Positions 48,801-57,800 of a stretch of 64,000 nt of DNA are shown here, one piece after another. Below the pieces are notes generated by a model, which did not search any database, had not been told where the DNA came from, and saw nothing but the letters and a program-made list of their open reading frames with translations. Position 1 is the stretch's first letter, and every line of letters starts with the position of its first letter. The stretch is from Lumnitzera littorea (lineage: Eukaryota; Streptophyta; Magnoliopsida; Myrtales; Combretaceae), in contig JAMXBB010000004.1 of the NCBI GenBank assembly GCA_024138015.1, positions 5,520,617 through 5,584,616 of the forward strand. Reading direction: 5' to 3'. The position numbers were made by a program, and so were the translations under genes.

Positions 48801-51800
48801 CACTCTAATACTAGTTAAAAATAAAAGGTTAAATTTTTTTACTTAAAGAAAAAAAATGGTATTGCTATTCTTTTAATCCTATAAAGCAATTCTTCATTTC
48901 ATAGTAATAGCAATTTTGTAGAATAGTTATTCCATTAACTAAATGCAAGAATAAGCCCACAAAGAAAAATATAGCTATTCTATTTTATCATTGCGGACTC
49001 AACTAAATATGTTGTAAAAGAACAAACTTTTTATGTCTTTTCATTGGGACATATATTAATTAAAACTTAACTATCAACTTATGAAGAACTGAAATTGATA
49101 CATAAAACATGTGTAAATTTTGTTATTAACAATAATAAATAATGAAATATTATATGTAGAATAGAAAGAACAACATAATATAAAACTAAGTATATTATAA
49201 TTTTTTTATAATAACTTCATAACTTTTTTTGTTAGAAGGTATATGATAGTCTCCAATGAGGACTTATTTAATTAAGGAAAGAAACATAAGGAAATGAAAA
49301 TAGTTTATTGAGTGACAAGATAAATCCAACTTGAAAAAGTGAAATGGTTTGAATAGGATTTAGACCGAGACCTGATCCTTGTAAAGGGTATACTTACACA
49401 TTTAACCATATCTACAGTCATGATAAAACTTGACTTTTTAAAATATAAATTCAATACATGTTTTCTCCTTTATTTTCTTAAAGAAATTTTGGTGGTAAAA
49501 TTTTTCGTTGTTTGGGTGGTTGAGCCCTTTTGATCCCCTTTGGATTTGTCCTTATGTTGAAGGAAAAAATCTAGAGAATAGATGGGATATGGGTGGGGAT
49601 GGTTTTGTTTAATATAGTTTTCTCATCTTAATGGAATTGTATCTAAAATTATAATTCATTTTTTTAATCCAAAGCTAACTTATAATTCATTTCATTATTT
49701 TTTTAACCTAAATATCTGGTTCAGTTCGAACAAAAAAATCTTAAAATATTTTAAAGAAATGAAGAGGGATAAATGAAAAATGAAAATTTAGGATTTAATA
49801 TTTTCATTTTATAAAACAGGTTCAAACATATAAGTATGTAGTAAGAGTTTAGAAAATTATGAATTAAGGTGGCCACATTTGATATGAGTTTTCAAGTGGA
49901 CCACATGTGCATAAAGTGACTAAACTGATAAAAGTTTGGGTGTTGTTAAGTTGATGAAAATATCAGTTATATAACTTATGTAAAATTACAACTTTATGTT
50001 TTTTTATCATTTATCATTTGATCTAATTCATAACTTTTTGAAAATTTAGAAAATGGTTCAGTTTAGTTCCTGATCTTTTCTAACCTAAAATACGGTTGAA
50101 ATCTAATTTAGTGTTCGATTCGATCCGATCTTGTTCGGTTTATGGCTCGATCTTTCTTTGTTTTTATTTTTTTTATTATTTTCCCCTCCCATCCCTACAC
50201 CTTACGAGCCCAGATGGCGCAATAAAAGAAAAGGCAAGCCTAATCATGTTAATATGAGAATCGGCACAAATTATGTTCTCACCTGACGTCCATCGAGAAG
50301 CTCAAACGGCGACGTTCCATCATCCTCAACGATTTCCCTCCTTCCTTTGGAGCAAAAGCTTGAAATATTCGGTAAATTCTCCAATCTCAATTTATGCAGT
50401 TTTAGCATCTCAATTTTCTCAGCTACTCTTCCTTCGCAATCAGCACGCTCCACATCAGCATATGTGATAATCTCTTGTATCATTGCACAATCACGGACTT
50501 CAACCTCTTCGAGCAATGGAAGGTCTTTTACAAAAGAAAACGAGAAGAGATTCCTCAACTCATCACATGCTTCTATCTTTATGACTTTCAAATTTCTGAA
50601 GGAATTATGGGGAAGATCACCTGTGCACACCTCTTGTAAGTTGATCAAACCAAAAAGGGACAAAGACTCCAAGACAGGAAAGGGATCCCGCTGATTTGAA
50701 TGAATGATGTGTTTGACTGATGGGCAGCTTTCTATACTAATATGCTTCAGCTCTGGAAAACCTTCCTTAGACAACTTGGAAACAATATTTTCAATTCCGA
50801 TCCAGCCACGTAGATATAAATCTTGAGTCTTCTTTAAAGCAGTTTGCAACCATTCTTTCAAAATCAACTTGCTATTGCTAGAATCAAACTCAAGCTTTAA
50901 AGTTCTTTCTTCACCAAAGTCCTCCCAATGCCACTTTTCCCCAACGTGTATTTTGTACCGCACTAACTGTTGGAATGGAATACTGTTGGCAAGTGAGTTA
51001 GCATTGGGAACACAAATGGAGAGAGTGCTTAAGCGTGACATATTGCTCAACTCAGTGAGGCTTGCATGACTGCTTCCTTCTGGATCCCATTTGTCAAAAC
51101 TCATTGGCAAGTACAGCTCTTCCAACCGTGTCAAACTTCCCAACACATTAGGTTCAATTATTACCAATCTGTAACAATCTGTCAAATCTAAGAGTCTTAG
51201 ATCGTTCAGTTCCCCGATTTGCTTTGGTATTTGAGATATTTTGGATGAATGGAAGGTGAGAACTTTTAACGTCTTTAACTTTCCAATTATCGCTAGATCA
51301 TCAATTTCGACAGAGTCAAGACACAGCGTATGAAGTTTGCTAAGGAATTGAATGGATGAGGGCAATGAGGTAATGATCAAATTAGACATATCCAAGACTT
51401 TGAGTTCGCCGGAATTCTCGAAAAATGCATCAGGGATTTCCGGATGATGGGATTTATTTTTTTTGGAAAGTATTAATAACATATCCAATGTTGGACATAT
51501 TAATCTTTCCGGAAGTTCTTGTGTTTCATCATCGAGAAATAGAGTAATAGACTTGCACCCCCTGAAGTGATCATCGGAGTATGTTGTTAACAACTTACTA
51601 TTCCTAATCACCAGCGAAGTGTGAGTCTTTGATGCAATAGAGAGGGCAGCATCACTTATCAGATCATGCAGCTTAATCCAACCTTTTCTGCCGTCCTCCA
51701 ACAAGCAAGAGGCTTTAAGATTATCAAGTAACAACTTCACCTTTTCTCTTGCTTCTTCCATTGTATGGACACCTTTCAGAAGCCCCAAGCCCATCCCTAA

Positions 51801-54800
51801 TTCGAGTAGATAATTTATTGCAATAGCGTGAAGCCCTGTTTGACCGCACAACAAGAACAATGATCTTGCCTCTTCACTTCCTACGAGATGGTAATTAAAC
51901 TTCATTGATTCCTCTATAAAATTTTCAGTTTCTAGTTTGCTGGTCTCTCTTAGTTTATTTAATGCTTCAAACCAGGTTGACTGAGGGAGGGTTTTCAAAG
52001 AAGCAGCCAAAGGAGAAATTAGAACCGGCAAACCTTTACACTCTTTGGCCAACTGATCAATCAATTTGGCTTCATCCCAAGCTCGATCGCCTACAATATT
52101 CTCGAACAAGTTCACTGCTTCCCATTCTTCCAAAGGGTTGAGATGAAAATTTCGTTCAGAATTCATTTTATCCGTCAGCACTCGTTCACTTCTTGATGTC
52201 AACAGTAACTTGATATTTGCATGATTATCATCTAAAGGAACCCCCAATTTCACCAAATCTATTTTATCCCAAATGTCATCCAAAATTACGAGAACTTTCC
52301 CCTTTTGGCTTAACCTATTCCAAAGGCGATCCACTTTCTGATCCAAGCTTTTCTCTTCCATCTTTAAGCCCAACCTGGATGGACAACCACAATTTTACAT
52401 CGGACAATGCAAAGCATACGATAAAATTAGCACTTCCACTAAACATAAATGATAAGATGAATTTGTAAACCAATCATATCTCCAGCCATTATTTTTCTCA
52501 ATTAATAGCTCTCTGGTTTGTCTCTTCAACATTTCATCTCTTCTTTGAATTCACAATATGTGCATAAAACAAGTGGAAATAAAAGTACGTACAATGTTCG
52601 CCAACTTAGATGATGAATGAAAAATTAATGGAAAGATTTCGAAAGAAATAAGTGGAAATATTCTTGAACCTTTATAACTATGTTTACTAAAATAAGAAGG
52701 GGATACGTACATTCGGTTACTTTGATTTTTTCCATTTTTTGTGACAATCAAATAAACTAAACCAAATTATTTCTCTCCATTTTCTTACAGATATGCTAAT
52801 TATATATTCAGTAAGTGCAAGTGCAATCTCGACATTCTTGCTGTGAAAACTATCATGAAGTTTTGTGATATAAAATGTATTTGTCGAATAAGTGGAAATA
52901 TTCTTAAACATTCATAACAATCCTTACTAAAATAAGAAAGGGATACTATTGTTAATTATACGTACAATCCAATCTTTTTCCATTTCTAGTGGCAATCAAA
53001 TAAACGAAACCGAAGGATTTCCCTCCATATTCTCACTGATGTGCTAATTACATATTCAATAAGTGCAAGTACAATCTCGACATTCTTAATGCGAAAACCT
53101 ATCATGAAGTTTTATGATACAAAACGTATTTGTGATCTTTCCCAATATATAGCTATTTGTCAATTTGTCATATGTTTAAATCCAAATATTAACATTGGTT
53201 TCATTAACACAAGTGCACAAAGCAAGGTCAATATGTGCTTCCAACGCAAAACCCAGCCCAAAATATTGTCATCGGGAAGCCTATATTGAAGGGTAGAAGA
53301 AAATAAGGAATAGACCTATAATTAGAGCCCACGGCCCACGTCTATTGCAGGTGTGAATGAATGCAGGGGTTGCATTAAAAGAAAGGCAATCCAAATTTAA
53401 AATGAACCAAATCTCCCACAATGGATTCTCGTACGGATATTTACATATAAATTCAAAAGGAAAGTATATGAAAATGGTAAGTGCAATGTCGCTATAGATT
53501 GGCAAATCCCACGGCAACATTACATTCACGTTATAATCATCACTTTTTCTTTAATGCTTTTCCAAATTTGTGATGCCCTTTGATTCCTCTCTCTTTTTTC
53601 CAACTTAATATATATTATTTTAACAATGTTCAAGGATATAGATATTGATTAAAAAATTTAAAACCCTTGGAGACAAATTCAATCTTTCACCATTTAATTA
53701 ACTGAATGAAATAAAGTGGGAATGTAATTGCAATTATTAAGGAATGGAATGGAGGTGTAATAAATGGTGAATAGATATTATTATGTTTAGCTAGTTGTAA
53801 TTGTATTGTTATTGATTTGTTCACATCACAAAATTTAACGGGAAATAAGAAATAAATAGATGACGAAATACCTAAAATATCCTCTTTTAAATGAATAATA
53901 AAATATAAAAGAGTGAAATAAATTGAATGAGGGTAAAATGGGAATAAAGTTACTGAATTGGGAAGAGAATTAGGATTCAGTGCTTCTTTTAATGAATGCT
54001 GACTCCTTGAGCAAATGTGATTGGCATTCAGTAGATTTGCAATTGCAAAGTAAAAAAAATGCAAGTAAATAATGGAATAAGGGTATCATGGGGAATAAAG
54101 AGGGAATGGCATTATGATTGCTGGCAAGTGAATGTGGTGTCAATGGTATGATATTTGACTACAACTTAGTAGATATTGGTTTCAAAGGCCCCAAATTTAC
54201 ATGGTTTAATGGAAGATACAGGGGTATGCTGGTGAAAGAGTGCCTTCATAGAGGGTTAGCGCAATGTTATGCAAATACTCAGATCTTGCATCTTGTTACA
54301 ACTGATTTGGATCACTCTCCCCTTCTGTTGGCGTTATGCAAATAAGATCAGAGAGGCCCCAAAATTTTTCAATATGAGTTAAGGGAAGGTTCTAATGAGG
54401 TTGTGGAATCTAACTAGCTTTCAGGAGATTTTATCCCAAACATTTAGGGGCTCATGATGAAACTTGATAACCATTGGAAGGAGTTGTTAAGGTGGTGCAA
54501 GCAACAAACATGTTCAACATTTTGGGGAATTGATGAACTATTGAAGCTATCTAGTTTCCTCCAAAATATGCCTGCATCAAAGGCAAATTGTCAGCTAGGG
54601 TTCAAGAGAAGACCTCAATCAGATTTTACTTTAAGAGGAAATGCATTGGTTTTAGAGATCCAAAATACAATGGTTATAGTTTGGGGTTAAGAATACAAAA
54701 TTCTTCCAACAATCAACTTTTAGAAGAAGAGCCAGAATTGAAATTTTTTGACTCAATTACATTGATGGCAATTGGATTGAGGATGAGCAAGAAATATCCC

Positions 54801-57800
54801 ATACTTTTTTGCTTTTCTATAAGGAGCAATCACATCTTAGTTGTCATCCATAGATGACTTGAGATCGGCTTGTCTTAGACTTGACTTAGCTCAAGTTTGA
54901 TTAGTAAACGAGCCTATCTTGAACTCAAATTCAAAACAAAGCTCGTTTATCTGAAAGAATTGAGCTCAAGTCTTAATTTGAGGTTCGATGAAAAGGTCGA
55001 CTCGAGTTCAAACTTGATGATTTTCAAACAAACAGAGCTTGAGCTTTTAAAAGTTCAGCTCAGCTTTGCTCGTTTGTAGCCCTAAGGGTGGTGATATCAC
55101 AAAAGATCTATCTATCGAAGAAAATGATCCAACTTAACCAAACCTAAGCATCTTGGAGGACTAGGATATAAGGATCTTATGGATCTTAATCAATCTCTTC
55201 TAGCAATGGGTTCACCTTCTGAAAAACATTTATTTTCCTAAGACTAGTTTCTTAGAATCAAGAAGAGGAGATTGAAGCTCTTGGGTTTGGCAACGTATTC
55301 AAGAAGGTAAACAATTAATTGAAAATAATTTTTGGTGGCAAGTAGGTAAAAGGTAAAAGTTGAGGATTTTTGAAGATCCTTGGGTACCGGATCTACTGAG
55401 ATTTCGATTAAGAGCTGATAGGGAAATTCTTGGATAGCCCATTTCGCAACAAGATCTGCTAGATATGAAAGTTGGAGATTTGGTTAGAAATGATGCTGGA
55501 TAAAAATTAGGAAGAATCTCCTCTGATATTTTAGCACAAGAAAAGAATGCTATAGTAACATTAGATTTATTGATGAAGGAGCCGATGATACAATAGTTTG
55601 GCCGCATAACAGGTATGGAGTGTACTATGCTAAATCAGGGTATCACATCTTGCAAGCCGAGAGACATGGGGCTGATGTCCAACGAGCTTCAACACGCACA
55701 ATTCTGATCCGAGAATATCGAAAATTATTTGGGGTTTAAATGTAGCTCCTAAAGTCAAACACTTTATATGGAAGGCTATTTCAAATGCATTAGCTTGTAA
55801 TTTAAATGTCTTTAAGAGAAAGATGCGATGCATCAAAATTTTCTGTGTGTGATGTGTCAAGCAGTTTAGTCCATTGAGCATATATTACCGCACTGCCCCT
55901 GGACTAACTATGGGTTGTAATATTTGGTCATCATGTTAATTTTTGTAGATATTCGAAGATTGATGATTTGTTGCTTGATGTGGTTCGTCTGAGTTCTTTT
56001 GCTAGTTTTCATGGAAAGGAGTTGCTTGACAAAGTTGCTTATTGTGTTTGGAATATTTGGAAAGCCAGGAATGAATTTTGCTTTCGCGGTTCTCCTCCGA
56101 ATCCTTATGCTGTTATATGAAAAACATTGTCAAAATTTTCTGACTTTGCAAATGCTTCTCCTTGCCTTCGTTTAATGTATCTCAATCATTCTGCCACGAA
56201 ATTCGAAGATCCGGTACGGAGTCCTCCTCGGCAAGGATATCTTAAATTGAATCGTGATGGTGCTATTGGTAGGCAATCACAACGAGCTGGATGTGGTATT
56301 GTAGCGCGAGATCATGAAGGGAATTTGCTGGCTGCTATATCTGTGTCGACCTATTTTATGGAAGTAGAACCTACGGAGAACATGGCAATCACTTCAGGCT
56401 TGGAGTTTGCTTTATAGAATGGTTGGAAATCAATTGTTGTTGAGTCCGACAGTCTTCTCGCTATCAAGGGCATCGAAGATCCTTCTAAAGCTTGCTAGAA
56501 GTTTTCTGTTTTATTTCATAATATTTAGGAACTTAACATTTTCTTCCTTAAAATTAGTTGTAAAACGAATGCGTACACCGACTGGGTTATATCCCAAAGC
56601 AGAAAGAGGATAAACATGTCTTTTCTGGTGAATCCATCGCATCTCCTTTGATTGATTTGTTGTTTATGGACTTGAGGTTTTAACCCCCTGTCTTAATTGT
56701 ATTTCTTATTCATTTGAGGAAAAAATATTTTCAATTTATTTTAAAGATAGCATTGACCTACCTAGTTTATTAGCGAAAGAGTCATAAGCAAATAACATAG
56801 GCTCTTCAACGTAGAAGTACGAAGTTTACCATCGCCATCATGCAGATGGAATCGTCGTCACCATCGAGCTCTTATAAATCTTTATTAAATTTCCTGCTAT
56901 AATTGTTAATAAGCCTAAAAGGAAAAAGAAAAAGAACCTTCCGACTTCTTTCTATGCTTATTTTCTGTAAAATATGCCGTCAATCTCGGAACTTACAGTA
57001 GATTTCCTTTTTTACGTCGTTAAAAAACTATGGCACCCGAAAGAAAGGAAGATGAATCAGGTAGCACTGAGAACATTTTTATAAATCAACAACACAGATT
57101 TATTGGGTTTTATCAATTTCATACAAAATAAAATAATTACCGTCTTTTAGTATTTTTGTGGTGGGATAAGAGAGTGGGTGCTGGGATTTGCGTCCTCTAA
57201 AATAGATTTTCCTGAAATTATTCTCTAAAATTGCAGTTAGGTGTGATTGATGGTTGGTATTATAAGAAAAAAATATGATATCATACATTATATTTTAAAA
57301 ATTAAAACAATTTTAACTATTAGATTTGTAAGATTACCTAAAGTTAGTGATTTGTATTAACTCATCATATCTCGTGTCTATTTAACGGGTTCGTATCTCG
57401 ACCTATTTATTAAATATGTATGATAACTTAAATCCATCATATGATGTATTTAATAAACGTGTTTCCTATCAAGTTGATTTAAAAGTTGTAACTAGATCTA
57501 TAATACCATTATTATTTTTATAGTGAGAATGACAACCGTAAAATTAAATTTTGCAAATACAAATGGCATAACCTCAAAACATATACATAAATTACAAACC
57601 AACAAAAGTTTAATTAGCTAAATTTCTTCATAAGTATAGCAAATCTAAAAATTGATTTGACTATATAATATTTTGATATCAAATTCAACCATGTCTCAAT
57701 AGCATATTGCTTTTAATGCCTCAGACAGCTACCTCTTTTTCCGCATTCAACACTAAACCCTTCTTTATATTTTCCCCTATCTTGTCACTTATCCTCTGAT

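Noticed and set aside
50347..51069. Plus-strand ORFs opposite CNL exon 2
   Set aside because: Shadow frames antisense to a long conserved exon; no domain.
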